Source: Diaporthe sp. PMI_573
Lineage: Eukaryota > Ascomycota > Sordariomycetes > Diaporthales > Diaporthaceae
Direction: 5' to 3'
NCBI GenBank assembly: GCA_021399435.1
Contig: JAJTUP010000015.1
Location: forward strand, 620,001 to 684,000
Length of the DNA stretch: 64,000 bases
Positions 43,631-55,119 of this stretch are shown one piece after another (the stretch's first letter is position 1; each line of letters starts with the position of its first letter). The translations under genes were made by a program, and so were the position numbers. Under the pieces are notes generated by a model that was given only the letters and a program-made list of their open reading frames with translations, ran no database searches and was not told where the DNA came from.

Positions 43631-45274
43631 TTAGTCTGCGTGAGAGATCAGGTCCGCAGGGATCGGCGTGTCCCGCCGGCTCCCCGTCTCGGAGTTGAAG
43701 AGACCCTCTGAGTCCTGTCTCACTGACCTGAGGCGGGCATTATTGTTCCTGCGTGCCACTGTCGGCGTCACCAGGTCGACCTCCATGTCTGCGCTCACGG
43801 CCAGCCCGCCGCCGCCGCCGCGCTCCGTAGGTTCTGCCTCCGCCTCTGCCTCCGACTCGGACATGACCACGTCCTCGGCCGCTGCCTCGTCATGTGTCTC
43901 GATGCTGAGCGTCGGGATCTCCATCGGCGACTGTGCCACCGGCTCCACCACTACCGGCGGCGGCGCGGTGGTGCCAGCAGTGGCATTACTGCCGTCTGTG
44001 GTGCCGGGGGCTGTCTGCGGTTGACCCTTGCCCTCAGCCTGCGCCTGCGCCCTGGCGGCTGCCCGTATAGCAGCGATGGCGCCGCCCACCTCCCTGTCGT
44101 CGGCGTCGTCTTCCTGCGTGCCGATGGTCCACACCCACCGCCTCTTGGCCTCCCTGCTGGCCGTCTTGCGCCTCTTCCGGATCCCGGACGGTGATGACAA
44201 CGACGAGGCCGGCACCGTGGGCGAGGTCGGCGTCCTGGTCACCAGCCCCGCCATGCGCCGCCTCATCTCCTCAAAGGGCCCGGGTGTCTGCCCGCCGTCG
44301 CGGGTCTCGTCGCCCGTGTAGGCCATGGTCATGTCGAGGACCATCTGGTCGTTTGGCGAGGACGCGGCGGCGGTGCCGGGCGTGGTGATGGACGGGGAGG
44401 ACGCGGACCGCGGCGAGACCTCGTCGGCCAGCAGGTCGATGTGCGACCTCACGTACTCGTTGTTGACGATCTCCTGCTCGATGGGGCTCCCGTACCCGAC
44501 GCGGCGGGCGGCCTTCTCGGCGAGGCGCAGCGACTGGCGGCGGGGGGAGATGGGCGTCCTGGCCGTCGGCGGCGGCAGGGGCGAGTTCCGCAGGATGCTG
44601 TGGAGGGAGCGGTTGCGCACGTAGGGCAGGGGTATTCCGGACGAGGAGCTCGAGACGCTGAGGGGCAGGGTGGCCCGCCGCCGCGAGGAGCCCGTCGGCG
44701 TGGAGGCGGACGAAGGAGGGAAGCCGCCGCCCTGTGCCCAGAAAGGGCCCGATGCTGTGCCTCGAGCGGCAGCGCTGGCTGTGTCCTCGGCCGAGAAGGA
44801 AAATGGCTTGGGGTCGGTGTCTTCGACGGGCCCGGACGACAGCGGCGGGGTGGCTGTCATGGTGCTGGGGAACTGCACGGGGACTGGCGCTGCTGCCCCC
44901 GGCGACAGCGGTTGGGCCGTGAGTGGCGTGTCCAGGTAAGTGGAAGCGTAGGGCGTGTGTGAGCCATGGTGCTGGTGTTGGTGCTGGTGCTGGTGCTGGT
45001 GCTGGTGCTGGTGCTGGTGCTCCTTGTTGTCCTTGCCGAGGTCCCGAGTCTGTATCCTCAAGGGCTGGCTGGCCGAGGTGTTGACGGCAGTCACGGGTGT
45101 GGCCCTGTCAATTGCGGTGACGTAGACGTTGGACAGGGTGTTGAAGGCAGTGGGCGAGGTCGGGTTGACTGCTGCTGCCACAGTCCTGGAGCCTCTTAGA
45201 TTGGGACCATTGGCTATGGTCTTGATCTGGAGGGACAGCCTCGGTCTCTTCGGAGGGTTCTGGTGAGCCGACAT
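43631..45274 (-). CDS. Uncharacterised conserved fungal protein with a His-Gln repeat
   Basis: A single exon of 547 residues starting MSAHQNPPKRPRLSLQIKT. This N-terminus and the following PTSPTAFNTLSNVYVTAIDR look like a conserved block of a Pezizomycotina protein family, sometimes labelled as a glucosidase in databases without any catalytic domain. I would not adopt that label. A tract of about nine His-Gln pairs follows near residues 86-104. The middle is Ser/Pro-rich. A second conserved-looking block is SLHSILRNSPLPPPTARTPI, then RQSLRLAEKAARRVGYGSPI, and a third is KRRKTASREAKRRWVWTIG. The C-terminus is acidic and repetitive (EAEAEAEPTE). The basic clusters suggest a nuclear protein. No enzyme motif is visible. 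Confidence 0.8.
   Translation of the reverse strand: MSAHQNPPKRPRLSLQIKTIANGPNLRGSRTVAAAVNPTSPTAFNTLSNVYVTAIDRATPVTAVNTSASQPLRIQTRDLGKDNKEHQHQHQHQHQHQHQHQHHGSHTPYASTYLDTPLTAQPLSPGAAAPVPVQFPSTMTATPPLSSGPVEDTDPKPFSFSAEDTASAAARGTASGPFWAQGGGFPPSSASTPTGSSRRRATLPLSVSSSSSGIPLPYVRNRSLHSILRNSPLPPPTARTPISPRRQSLRLAEKAARRVGYGSPIEQEIVNNEYVRSHIDLLADEVSPRSASSPSITTPGTAAASSPNDQMVLDMTMAYTGDETRDGGQTPGPFEEMRRRMAGLVTRTPTSPTVPASSLSSPSGIRKRRKTASREAKRRWVWTIGTQEDDADDREVGGAIAAIRAAARAQAQAEGKGQPQTAPGTTDGSNATAGTTAPPPVVVEPVAQSPMEIPTLSIETHDEAAAEDVVMSESEAEAEAEPTERGGGGGLAVSADMEVDLVTPTVARRNNNARLRSVRQDSEGLFNSETGSRRDTPIPADLISHAD
44965..45030. repeat. GGTGCT hexanucleotide repeat coding for His-Gln
   Basis: Eight to nine near-perfect copies of CTGGTG/GGTGCT on the plus strand encode alternating His and Gln on the minus strand. 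The copy number is likely to vary between strains. Confidence 0.85.
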
Positions 45275-47240
45275 GCTGGATGGGCGAGGAGGAGAAGACG
45301 AAGACGAAGACGAAGCAGAGGCGAAACAACACGACGGCGGCGGCGGCCAAGGAATCGAGTGGTTTTATTCTTGTTAGGAGTGGCAGTGGCAGTGGCAGTG
45401 GGGGTCTTTGGTGGAAACGGCCAGGGACAGGCAGGTAACAGGTATAACAGGGTGTGATGGATTCGAAACTTTACGTGTGAAACATTAGAGGCCCCGTCTG
45501 CCGAGGATGTTCAACATCACTCTGTAACAGCCCAGCGATTTGTCCCCAGCTTCTGTCCCGAGACTGGGACTGGGCTGAAATGAGGCGGGTGAATTGAGAA
45601 TGAGGCAATTCCGAAGGCGAGGAAAGAGCAGCGGCAGCAAAGTATTTTGGGCGAGTGCAGTGTTGGGACAGAGTCGCATGCAGAAGCGAAGAAGCGGCGG
45701 CTATATACAAGCTTATAGTGCTGGAAAACAGCCAGGAAACAAGCAGGGGGGCGGGCTGGCTGACTGGCGGCAATCTCGCCCGTGAGGAGAGACAAGAAGA
45801 AGAAAGAAAGCACGCAAGGTCTTTCAAGGATGGAAGCGCCGTCAGGCTAATGCACCCACAGACGGAGAAGCACACACAATAGACGCGATGTGTGTGTAAG
45901 GCGAGGAGAGGGAGGGGGCGACCGGGGCAAGGCAAGACAAGTCCCCGCGGCAGACGGCGGGGCGGAGGCATCGGGCCCGACATGTTGCTGCTGCTTCCCC
46001 TTCCCACGGCCCATCCCAACCCCATCCAACCCCATCACCCCCATCGGCAATCGTCGTCGTCGCGACAGCAGGGCAGCGTGGTTGGCTGTGGGGAGGGCTG
46101 CATGTGACTTAGGTCGCTGCAGAGTGCGAGCATAAGCGCCGTGCCCATGCAGAGGCGGGCGGGCAAATACCCAATCACGGCCTCAACATGCATCCTGCTC
46201 GCTGCCAGATCACAATGGCGTCTACTAACGGCTCTAACACGCTGGGTCTTGTTCCCTCTCGTGGAGGCGTTGCCTCGTCTCGTCCGAAGCAATCAATCAG
46301 TCCACGGCTCGACCCTCCCCTTCCATCGCCCCGTCCTGCCCCCTGTCGGGTTCCGCTTCCAAGGTTGAGACGAAAGCTACAAAAAGGATCCCCAACAACG
46401 TCAAAGGTCGGCACGACGCACTCATCAATGGGGCAGTCAGGAATGGACAGGGTGGTGACCGGGGGCCCACGGCAAAAGGCGGTGATGATGACCCTGCGAA
46501 GGCATCTATCTGCCTTCCCTCGTCCTGAAGGATCAAGTCCCAGCCCAACTTGACGCGGAACACGCGGGTCATCCAAGTGGCTTCTGTTGGCGCAACTAAG
46601 CGGGCGTCAGACGCTTATCCGCCGCGGCTATTGGGTCCAGATTGGACATGTTTTAGTCCACCTACTATACACAGTACTATGTACTAGCCCACCACGGTAC
46701 CTAGTCAATCAATCACACTCGGCCGGGAGACGGGGCACTTCCGACCATGGTTTGGCCATTTTCTTGGATCTAACGAGCACTCAGAGACTACACCCGCCGC
46801 ACGACACAACGTGCAAGCTCAGCAACACGAAACACACAGCAATCATGACAGCCCCGCACAGGGCTCTTCTAATCACAAGGTGCCTCGGCTGTGTGTCGAG
46901 ATTTCACGGGTCCGTGGACCTGTCAGCGTACTCGACCAACTCTTGATGACTGTTAGCCAACCACATCACCCTCTCGTGCTTCTCTGCTTCCGGCCTAGCA
47001 AAGCTCCCGACGCCCTGTCTTGTCCGTGGACCCGCACTTGCTGTAGTACAAGACAAAAGGGCGCCGATGATGATTGGCCAGTCCTGCAGGCGCAGAACAC
47101 CTGGCTGGCTCAACCATGATTACTGTGCCTGCAATTCATCTCCAGGAAAACAGTCCATCGTTTGGGTCTCTTACTGCTTTCAACTGTAGTTTTGCTCTGG
47201 TCACAATCTACCCGTCCCGTTAAACTATACCTAAGCTCAT
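45275..47240. other. Intergenic region of about 2 kb
   Basis: The first part is the promoter and leader of the His-Gln repeat gene, with a short GTGGCA tandem near 45381-45400. The remainder holds only overlapping short frames. No RNA gene or repeat family seen. Confidence 0.45.
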
Positions 47241-48667
47241 ATGGCCGAGGATCAACCAATTGCTCGGAAGTGTCTAGGGGCAGACTGTGCAAATGATGCC
47301 GGCAACTTGCAATGCCCTACCTGTCTGAAGGCGGGTGTCAAGGACAGCTACTTCTGCTCCCAGGATTGCTTCAAAAGGAACTGGGTTTGTCTAGAGTACA
47401 CTCCGCCTCACGCCAAAGCTGGAGCTGACCGATCGCGTGCATGTGGCCAGAGCCGGCACAAAACCGCCCATAAAGCGGTACAAGGCAAGCGAACAATATG
47501 CTACTCACCGCAGCGTATTTCTGGGACTTCTATCTGACCAAACTTTAGTCAACCGACTACACAACCCATTCCCGGCATTTCCATTTACCGGCTCTGTCCG
47601 ACCCGTCTATCCCCTTTCCCCCAGACGCACTCTTCCCGGGTCGATAAAGCGTCCTGACTGGGCTGAGACGGGAATACCGGCGCGCGAGAATCGTCTCAAC
47701 AGGTCCAAGATCGAGCTTCTGGACGCCAAGGCGCAGGATGCGATGCGTAAGGTCTGTCGACTGGCTCGGGAGGTCCTCGACATCACCGCTGCAGAGCTCA
47801 CGCCGGGCATCACCACAGACTACCTTGATGAGGTGTGCCATAGGGCATGTGTAGAACGAGACGTAAGCATGGGCACATTGTTCATTCTGATTGTTACTAA
47901 TGCTACCAGGCCTATCCGTCTCCCCTGAACTACAATCACTTTCCAAAATCACTGTGCACCTCCCCGAATGAGGTCATCTGTCACGGGATACCTGATCAGC
48001 GAGTCCTTCTCGATGGCGACATCCTCAACCTCGACATCTCATTGTACCACGGCGGCTATCATGCTGACCTGAATGAAACATACTACATTGGCGGGCGAGC
48101 CAAAGCCAATTCAGATGCGGTCCGGGTCGTTGAAACAACCCGGGAGTGCCTAGACAAGGCCATCGAGATCGTGAAGCCCGGTACTCCCATACGAGAGTTC
48201 GGAAAGGTCATTGAGCAGCATGCCAAGTCAAGAGGCTGCAATGTAGTAACTACCTGGGGCGGCCACGGCATCCACACCGAGTTCCACCCTCCGCCTTGGG
48301 TACCTCACTATGCCAAGAACAAGGCCGTTGGTGTGTGCAAGCCGGGCATGGCTTTCACAATCGAGCCGATACTCACGCTGGGAAAACCGCGCGAGGTTTA
48401 CTGGCCGGATGAGTGGACAAATGTGACGGTTGATGGCAAGTGGACTGCTCAATTCGGTGCGTACAGCCAACATTGCACATTAGTGGCTTCACCGCTGATA
48501 CAAGTACCTAATGCTCAGAACACACCCTGCTCGTCACAGAGACTGGCGTCGAGGTCTTGACTGCGGCCAATGCGGATTCGCCAGGAGGCCGCGTGCCAAT
48601 GCCTGTGCCCGCGGATGGTTCAAAGTCAACGTCTTCGCATAATCAACCCGACAGTGCCTCCGGTTGA
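47241..48667 (+). CDS. Methionine aminopeptidase, type 1 with N-terminal zinc finger (diverged copy)
   Basis: Five exons (47241-47384, 47451-47484, 47549-47862, 47910-48456, 48519-48667) give about 395 residues. The N-terminus is a MYND-like zinc finger (RKCLGADCANDAGNLQCPTC, FCSQDCFKRNW) that ties the enzyme to ribosomes. The pita-bread peptidase has all five metal ligands: the two Asp in LNLDISLYHGGYHADLNETY, His in GGHGI, Glu in FTIEP and Glu in EHTLLVTE. The substrate His of NEVICHGIPD is also present. It removes initiator Met from nascent proteins in the cytosol. The usual YCGHGI text of type 1 enzymes, as I remember it, reads WGGHGI here, so this may be a second, diverged paralogue. Intron 2 fits only with a GC donor (AAG|GCAAGC). 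The C-terminus ends about 30 residues beyond VEVLTAA. Confidence 0.87.
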
Positions 48668-49400
48668 GGTGCACTACCTAAGTAGGTCATGGATATACCA
48701 TCTCAAATACGACAGTGTACGGACCACCACTTACGCGTACTACGAGACCCATAAATTCTGTCTGGGAAACACAGCTTGATTCCTAAACAGCCCATACAAA
48801 TAGCCAAGGACCTCGGGAAGATTGGGGCCAAAAGTCGATCATGTTTAGTCGTAACTAGCCTAGTCCTATGACGACGGAAGAGCATCAACAATAGAAGCAT
48901 TGCCGAAGCCGGAAAGTCCTTGATTTTGAAGCACTTTGAGAAAGTAATCAAGAGCCACTTGGTAAGAAAATCAGGTGTAGACCCGCCAACATAGGTTCAC
49001 TCGGAGCCTCTCAGCTCGTCTTGCTGTGTCGGATTACCGGACTTCTGAGAAACTGAATCCCTGATTTGCCATACGCTCTCAAAATCAGGGGAGTTTTGAC
49101 GTGCTTGTGCCTCACCGAGCTCGGAAATGTCGGACACGCCTTGGAAGGGAGAGACTCAGAGAGGAAGTGACTGCGTTGATGAGTCAGCACGGGAAAGGCG
49201 CACAAAGCCCCCCCCCCCCCGCACCCCAATTCGACCGCGTCAAAGTCGACGCGTCCCTGTTCCATCAGCCAGCGGTTTGCGATATTCCGAGACCGACCTC
49301 GCGGATCAGCTCTATTTCTGATCGAATCGTGTACATTGCTACCTGTTCGACATCACAGCGTCATGGGGCCCAGGATCAGGCTCGGATACGAGAGGAAACG
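48668..49400. other. Intergenic / promoter of the polymerase gene
   Basis: About 730 bases. Two plus-strand frames (from 49101 and 49127) cover its end; only the first is in frame with exon 1 of the polymerase. A C-run lies at about 49209-49218. No other feature seen. Confidence 0.45.
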
Positions 49401-51259
49401 ATGGAACATGCGGTGAGGAGGAGGTCGCCTCGAAGGAAGCAAGACAGGATCATCCTGCATTTCGTGAGGATCCACCCGCATACGATCTCGCCCCAGGCCA
49501 CCGTGCTGACCCCGATCAGGATTACGACTGCTTCTACGCACAGGTTGTTGAGAATGCCCAGCCTGCGCTCAGATCTCTGCCGCTGGGTATCAAGCAGAAG
49601 AGCATCCTGGCAACATGCAACTACGAGGCCCGGAAGCGCGGTGTCAAGAAGCTGCAGCTCATCTCTGATGCCAAGAAGATTTGCCCGGATCTGGTCCTCG
49701 CAGATGGTGAGGACCTATCTGCTTTCCGAGATGTTTCCAAGAAGTTGTACGGCCTTTTGAGGTCGTTCTCGTGGAACAAGCAGGCTGAGCGCCTGGGACT
49801 GGACGAGGTGTTTCTGGACGTCACGGACTTGGTCGACTTCAACGTTGGCCTCCTGAACCGTAATGCATTGCCGGACTCGTTCTTCTGCTTGTCCCGGGAC
49901 AACCCTGAGAATGGCTTCAGCTTCGATGCTACCGTCATCGCAGGCTGTGCTACTGGCAATGGCCATGGGCATGACAATCATGACAATCTGCTTTTCGTCA
50001 AACTTGTCCTTGCATCACACCTGGCAAGGTATTTTCGACTAAAAATAGAGGAAGAGGGCTACACATCGGCGTGTGGCATCTCAACCAACAAGGTCTTGAG
50101 TAAGCTGGCAGGCACCGTGAACAAGCCGAGAAATCAGACAACTTTGCTTTCACTTCATGAAGATGAGATACTCAAATTCATGGACTCGTACGGCCTCCGT
50201 CAAGTTCCCGGAATCGGAGGCAGAATAACGCACACCCTGGAAAGCTACTTTCTTGGCAGAGACGCAGACACGGACACATTTGTCAACGGGTCTGCGGTGA
50301 AAGTAGGCGAGTTCAGGACCCGGCAGGAAGTCTCGCCTCATATGCTGGAAAAGCTGTTGGGCAGTCGTCCTGGAGCTGAGAAGGGCATCGGGGAGAAGGT
50401 GTGGGGTCTGCTGCACGGGGTTGACGTCACGGACGTCAAGGCAGCGAGCTCCATCCCGACACAGATTTCGATCGAGGACACTTACCCTGGGCCGAAGGGC
50501 GGGCTGAACACATCTGTAGAGATTGAACGCGAACTTTCAAAGCTCGCGGCGTCTCTGCTGAGGCGCATGCGTGTTGACCTGACTGAAGCCGAAGAAACAG
50601 GCAAAGACTCCGCAGGGTCGGTTGAGGGCCCCAAGCGCACGAAGTGGCTGGCCCACCCTAAGACGCTCCGATTGTCAACCCGTCCCAAGACATCGCCCAA
50701 CGAGGGCACACCTTACAACTGGGGCAGGGCTAGTCGAAGCCAGCCACTGCCGACATTCATATTCCATGATATTGATCATGAGTTCATTGTCGGCAGGCTC
50801 GTAAAGGAGGCGCTGTTCCCGATGTTCTTCCAACTAAACCCAGAAAAGTCCGAGGGTTGGAACATCGGTATGATCAACATATGCGTCGCAAACATGACCC
50901 TCACGGCGACCGAGGACTCAGCAGGCAGCGGGAGGGACATCTCGCGGATGTTCAAGAGGCAGGATGAGGTCCTGCGCGAGTTCAGGGTCTACGATGACGG
51001 TGGCGACCCGTCCCCAAAGGTCGCCCAAGTCTCAAACACGGGAGAGGGAGAAGACAGCGACAGAACAGGACTAGATCCTATGGTAGCGGAGGGTGATGAT
51101 ATGGATTTTGGGGACGGCTATGCATCAGAGTCTGAATCTGAGGCCTGGGGTGACCAGGATGGGAGCCAGGTATGTCCGAGGTGTGGTCACTACCTGCCTG
51201 AATTCGCCTTATCTGCACACCAGCGATACCATGCCCTCGAGGCCCTCGAGGAGCCATAG
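49401..51259 (+). CDS. DNA polymerase iota (Y-family translesion polymerase)
   Basis: Exon 1 (49401-49463) ends in QDRIILHF, and a 56-base intron joins it to DYDCFYAQV (exon 2, 49520-51259), giving about 600 residues. The splice lies exactly inside the first catalytic motif. Further motifs are KSILATCNYEARKRGVKK, ERLGLDEVFLDVTDLVDFN with the second pair of metal-binding acids, TSACGISTNKVLSKLAGTVN (palm/fingers) and VPGIGGRI (helix-hairpin-helix in the thumb). The little-finger region continues to about residue 480. The C-terminus carries a UBZ-like zinc finger (CPRCGHYLPEFALSAHQRYH) for binding ubiquitinated PCNA. The enzyme copies past damaged bases in the nucleus. The ATG at 49401 gives a short N-terminus typical of the family; in-frame starts further upstream exist (for example 49179) but add low-complexity sequence. 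Confidence 0.9.
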
Positions 51260-52738
51260 AAATATAGAGATGTAGTATAATCTGCATTGTGCGTGGAGTA
51301 TAGGAGAGGGCAAACTGGTTAAAGATTGTTGGCAGTGACAAGCACTCTGCACTCCCATAATGTGTAAAGAGTTGTTTTCGTTGCTACATTTGCTTGATTC
51401 GCTAGGAATGGTAGACTCGAATAAGTGTTCATATGTCTACCGTGAGTATGAGGGCGGACCTGGAAAGGTGCAGTCAGGAGTTACATGATTAGCACAAGGT
51501 CGATACAATACATGTCCCCGGCATTGCACACATCTTACAACACACAGGAGTGAGGCAGAATAAAGATCACTTGGTCAGTCACCCCTACTAGTAAAGGCAG
51601 TCGACTTGTCGTCCAGTTGTAGACTCATCTGTAAACTACAGCTATAGACTCCATTGTAGACACGATTGCAACCTTGGTTGGTGACTTGATCGTAGACTCG
51701 ATCGTAGACTTTGTCATAGACTCAGCCGTAGACTCGTCGACTTATCAGTAGACTCATCAGTAACTTCGGTTCACGACTTGGGACGATTGTCGCGGACGAA
51801 TCATGCACGCGATCTACTTTGCAGAACGGAGATGTTACTTAAGCACCTAGGCAGTCTTGTCAACCTGACTGGAGACATGTCGTGGTATTCAGCAGCTTCA
51901 TGGATCGAGAAAGCTCTAGCTTAATGGGTTTCATACTTATTAGTACAAGTAGGTTATTTCCACCATCACGCAACGCGACTCATGGCCTAGATACTTCCAA
52001 AATATTAGCATTGAGGATCTTGATTGAAGTCACAAGAACCTCAAAGTCGACAGTCTCGTCGCAGATATAACCTTGTGATTACGGAATGACAGGCCAGCTA
52101 TTAACGGATAGACAGCAGTTAGTCCAGGTGCTGCTATCGTTGTCTACTTGATTAGTTTGCACATAAACTGTGTTGCCAGGCCCTCGGATGCCACACGTCG
52201 TGGAATTGCTTTTTATGCCCATACAACCGAGCTCTTTATGCTACCCGGCAGGGACGTAAAACGGAGACCATTCAAAGTCCGAACATCACCGGTGATGCTG
52301 GGTTAATTAGAGGCTGTCGACCTGTAACTTCTACGATGCATCGTACGTGGCTATCAGATGGCTAGGTTGCACGCTTAATGCAGCGACTTGAAATTCTTTC
52401 GAGCTTAGAGTAGCCAGAAGTGCTGCGTTATGGACGTCAGGCCTAGGCAATAAAAATCACCCGGAACTCTTTTGATGAAGAAAACAGTATCTATTTCAGC
52501 CTATTCCAATATACCCATCCGGCCCTTGTTCAATCTAGTTCCCTTGACGGTGCCATCACCTTTCACCTGAACACCCGGGTATGCCCAGGCACTTGCACAG
52601 GACGAAGTCGACAGCATCGACTCAATCTCATATCGCGAGGACACCACAATGAGCAGTTATCTCATGGATTTTAACGGTGCATATCTCTGTGAGATATGCG
52701 GTGCGGTAGTACGATTCTTATTGTAGAACCATCCGTCG
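51260..52738. other. Gene-poor repeat-bearing spacer
   Basis: About 1.5 kb downstream of the polymerase. It includes the GTAGACTCGATC minisatellite at 51600-51780 and otherwise short frames without motifs. Confidence 0.45.
51600..51780. repeat. Imperfect minisatellite with GTAGACTC unit
   Basis: About ten copies of a 12-15-base unit (GTAGACTCGATC, GTAGACTCATCA, ATAGACTCAGCC and similar) in a row. GTCGAC occurs at both ends of the tract, and GTCGACACAGCA repeats form a comparable array at 57735. Confidence 0.7.
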
Positions 52739-53164
52739 CTAGAATATGACAGGGCAGGCAGTCTCTGACAAGCAAGCTCCAGCATTCTGATGTGGATTTT
52801 GAATGTACTCACCATCATAAGGACTCGCCTCTAGAAAGGAGCCAAGGTAGATGTCTTTGTTCCAGCGTTTATTCCGTCTGTCAACATCACGACTCTTGCA
52901 GCCTCTGAACTCCTGCCTGTCAACAGGTAGGAGTTTGGGGCACAACTCATCGCTGTCGTAGTTATGAGCGGCTCTGTCCCCCAACGTGGCCTTGTCAGTG
53001 ATGGGAGGCTGGAACCGGTTCTTTGACGGGTATATCGACCCACGGTTCTTCAACCGATCTTTGACTTTTTCGGCTTCAGCACGCTCTGCTTTGGGATAGC
53101 AGAACTGTGACTGATTGTGCTGCGGCACGAAGTCCTGTCTCATGTTGTGGTGTTGCGCAGACAT
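52739..53164 (-). CDS. Small uncharacterised protein, paralogue A of a diverged pair
   Basis: From an ATG at 53164 (MSAQHHNMRQDFVP) the frame runs 117 codons to a consensus donor (GTGAGT) at 52812. If unspliced it stops at 52739. I cannot fix the second exon; an acceptor at about 52729 giving a short tail is one option. The protein aligns with the product of 55119-54739: KAE near residue 27, then IY, P.I.D.A..GD..AH, LLP, and RGCKSRDVDRRNKR against RGCKDRDVDLRIKR. The DNA is far less alike than the protein, and both copies end exon 1 at GTGAGT in phase 1. That supports a real gene. It is very basic and hydrophilic with no signal peptide or known domain. Function unknown. Confidence 0.5.
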   Translation of the reverse strand: MSAQHHNMRQDFVPQHNQSQFCYPKAERAEAEKVKDRLKNRGSIYPSKNRFQPPITDKATLGDRAAHNYDSDELCPKLLPVDRQEFRGCKSRDVDRRNKRWNKDIYLGSFLEASPYDGEYIQNPHQNAGACLSETACPVIF

Positions 53165-54738
53165 ACTGTTCAAGGTTAAATGGCTGGGTGCGGTGAATAA
53201 ATATGGCAATAGTGGATCTCAAGAGGGCAGCAGTACGTGGAGAGGTTTGATGTGCCGGTTCGAATAGTTGCTTTGGATGTTTAGAAGCTCAATAAGCCTA
53301 GCACGAGAGGAACCAAGTGGCATTTTTATATTCAGACGATGATCAGAGAACAAAACCTTTGTTCTATCTATTGAAAGAGAGAGAAATTGTGGAATCTCAG
53401 GATAAAGAAGCTTCTGAAACTGAAAATGTGCATTCTTCAAATCCGTGAGATAATCGACGTTTTTGTGGAAATAACTGCTACATTCATCAAATGCATTGTC
53501 ACAGAGCCTGTGTCTGTTCCGATCCTTTTGAACAGGCATAATCTTCCTTGTTCTCTACTGTAGGGGTGCTGGTGCCTTCCTACGGTTGGATACCCTAGGG
53601 TACGCAGCGTGGAGAGGGAAGGCAAAGAGCAGGGATCCTCAGATTGAGGGAGATCTTGCATGTATTGCAAATCATTTCTCAAATGTCTACTCTTTCGGAT
53701 TATTTCGTTGTTAGCACACTCGGAAGAGTGGGTTGCGACCTTAATGGCCGGTTGATGTCGAGGGCTTGGTGTTTTGCACCCAAGATGAGGCTCTGCGGGC
53801 GGCCCGGGCAAAGACACGCGACGACCCGCCCCGTCCCGTCTGTAGAATCAAAGGCTTATTTCAACAACCGATATGGCATTGGGCCCGGATGAAATGGAAG
53901 CGGCTGTAAATGAGGCGGTCTGCCAGTTAAGTTTGTATGGGTGTGCGCTACTATGTAATCGGCCTCGTCAAGAGTCATCAACGATCAAACCGAGCGGATA
54001 CCGGAGCAATTCCGACGAGTGTCGAGCTTCTGAATGTCCCGTAAAAACTGGGTATCTCAACTCGGCCCACAGAGATGGCAACTTTTGTTCCTACTCGCTC
54101 GGTGTTTGAAATCAGCTCAGGTCCTGCTTGAGGAGGCTAGGTAGAGTGCTAACTGCTGCCACCTGGGCACGGCTGCCCACTCTGCCTGCGGTATTCGGCA
54201 TACTTCGACTTTTCCAATAGAATTTATTTCACAGTCAACCACAACACATCAGTCAACTTGGAACAAGCAGCAGCACAAACCAAACTATCGAAGGCCGCCC
54301 TGCCCATCTCCGTTCGCAGCAGTCTCAGCACTACCGGTATGCTTGCCACTCCATCACTGTCAGGCCGACTTATCACAAATGCTGTGAGATGAGAGGAACA
54401 TTGAGACGAGGGTGGACTTCGGGCTCTTGATTGTCTGAAATCATGAGATTTTCGCGAATCGCTGGAATCCTTTACAATAATTGATTCAATTTGACAATCT
54501 AGTATGTCCCCAAGTCCCGCTAATCGATGAGTCCCCAATCAAATCATTGCAAGAATGCACACAAACTAAAATAATATGACCTTCCTGTCACTCACCTGAA
54601 GAACCGATACTACAATATGAGCAGCTGGCTGTGAGCAAGTCCCTGCCGTCCTCGGTCTCATCAATCTCGACCTCATGCCAGGTAACCCAGGCCAAGTGAG
54701 GATGACAAGCCTTCGCCTCAGAAGTATTGATCAGTAAC
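53165..54738. other. Spacer between the two paralogues
   Basis: About 1.6 kb with overlapping short frames (53219-53817 minus, 53873-54109 plus, 54224-54538 minus) and no motif. The part below 54738 probably contains the intron and second exon of paralogue B. Confidence 0.4.
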
Positions 54739-55119
54739 CTACTCGAACTCCCCAAACTCACCCTGAACATCTTCCTCGCTTCCTGGGTATGGAAATGCTC
54801 CACTGGAGACGGCCTTGTCACGACGCTTGATGCGGAGGTCCACGTCCCTGTCTTTGCAACCTCTGCGCTCCTGGCCATGTGGAAGCAGCTTTTTCATAAG
54901 CCTGCTGTCATCGAGTTCATGGGCATCGAAGTCGCCTGGAGCCGCCGGGTCTGCAATCTGCGGCGTGTTCCTTGACTTGTGCAGATAGATGGGTTCCTTA
55001 TTCTCTGGGAGGGACTTTCCACCTTTTCCCTCCTGCGTCCTCCGCCTATGGCGCCGTGCTTCAGCTTTGCTGAAGTGGTGGCCTTGGCCGCGGACTAGTG
55101 TTGATGTTTTACTCGGCAT
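54739..55119 (-). CDS. Small uncharacterised protein, paralogue B of a diverged pair
   Basis: From the ATG at 55119 (MPSKTSTLVRGQGHHFSKAE) the frame runs 119 codons to a GTGAGT donor in phase 1. If unspliced it stops at 54739. The core KLLPHGQERRGCKDRDVDLR matches paralogue A (KLLPVDRQEFRGCKSRDVDR), and IYLHKSRNTPQIADPAAPGD matches IYPSKNRFQPPITDKATLGD. Exon 2 probably lies at about 54590-54710, where a frame with the text WVTWHEVEIDETEDGRDLL precedes another GTGAGT donor, but the phases do not yet join. The protein is basic, without signal peptide or membrane segment. Two such genes 1.6 kb apart on one strand point to an old tandem duplication. Confidence 0.5.
   Translation of the reverse strand: MPSKTSTLVRGQGHHFSKAEARRHRRRTQEGKGGKSLPENKEPIYLHKSRNTPQIADPAAPGDFDAHELDDSRLMKKLLPHGQERRGCKDRDVDLRIKRRDKAVSSGAFPYPGSEEDVQGEFGEFE

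Noticed and set aside
43631..45274. Glucan 1,4-alpha-glucosidase annotation used for similar proteins.
   Set aside because: No glycoside hydrolase motif is present, and the protein is disordered and basic.
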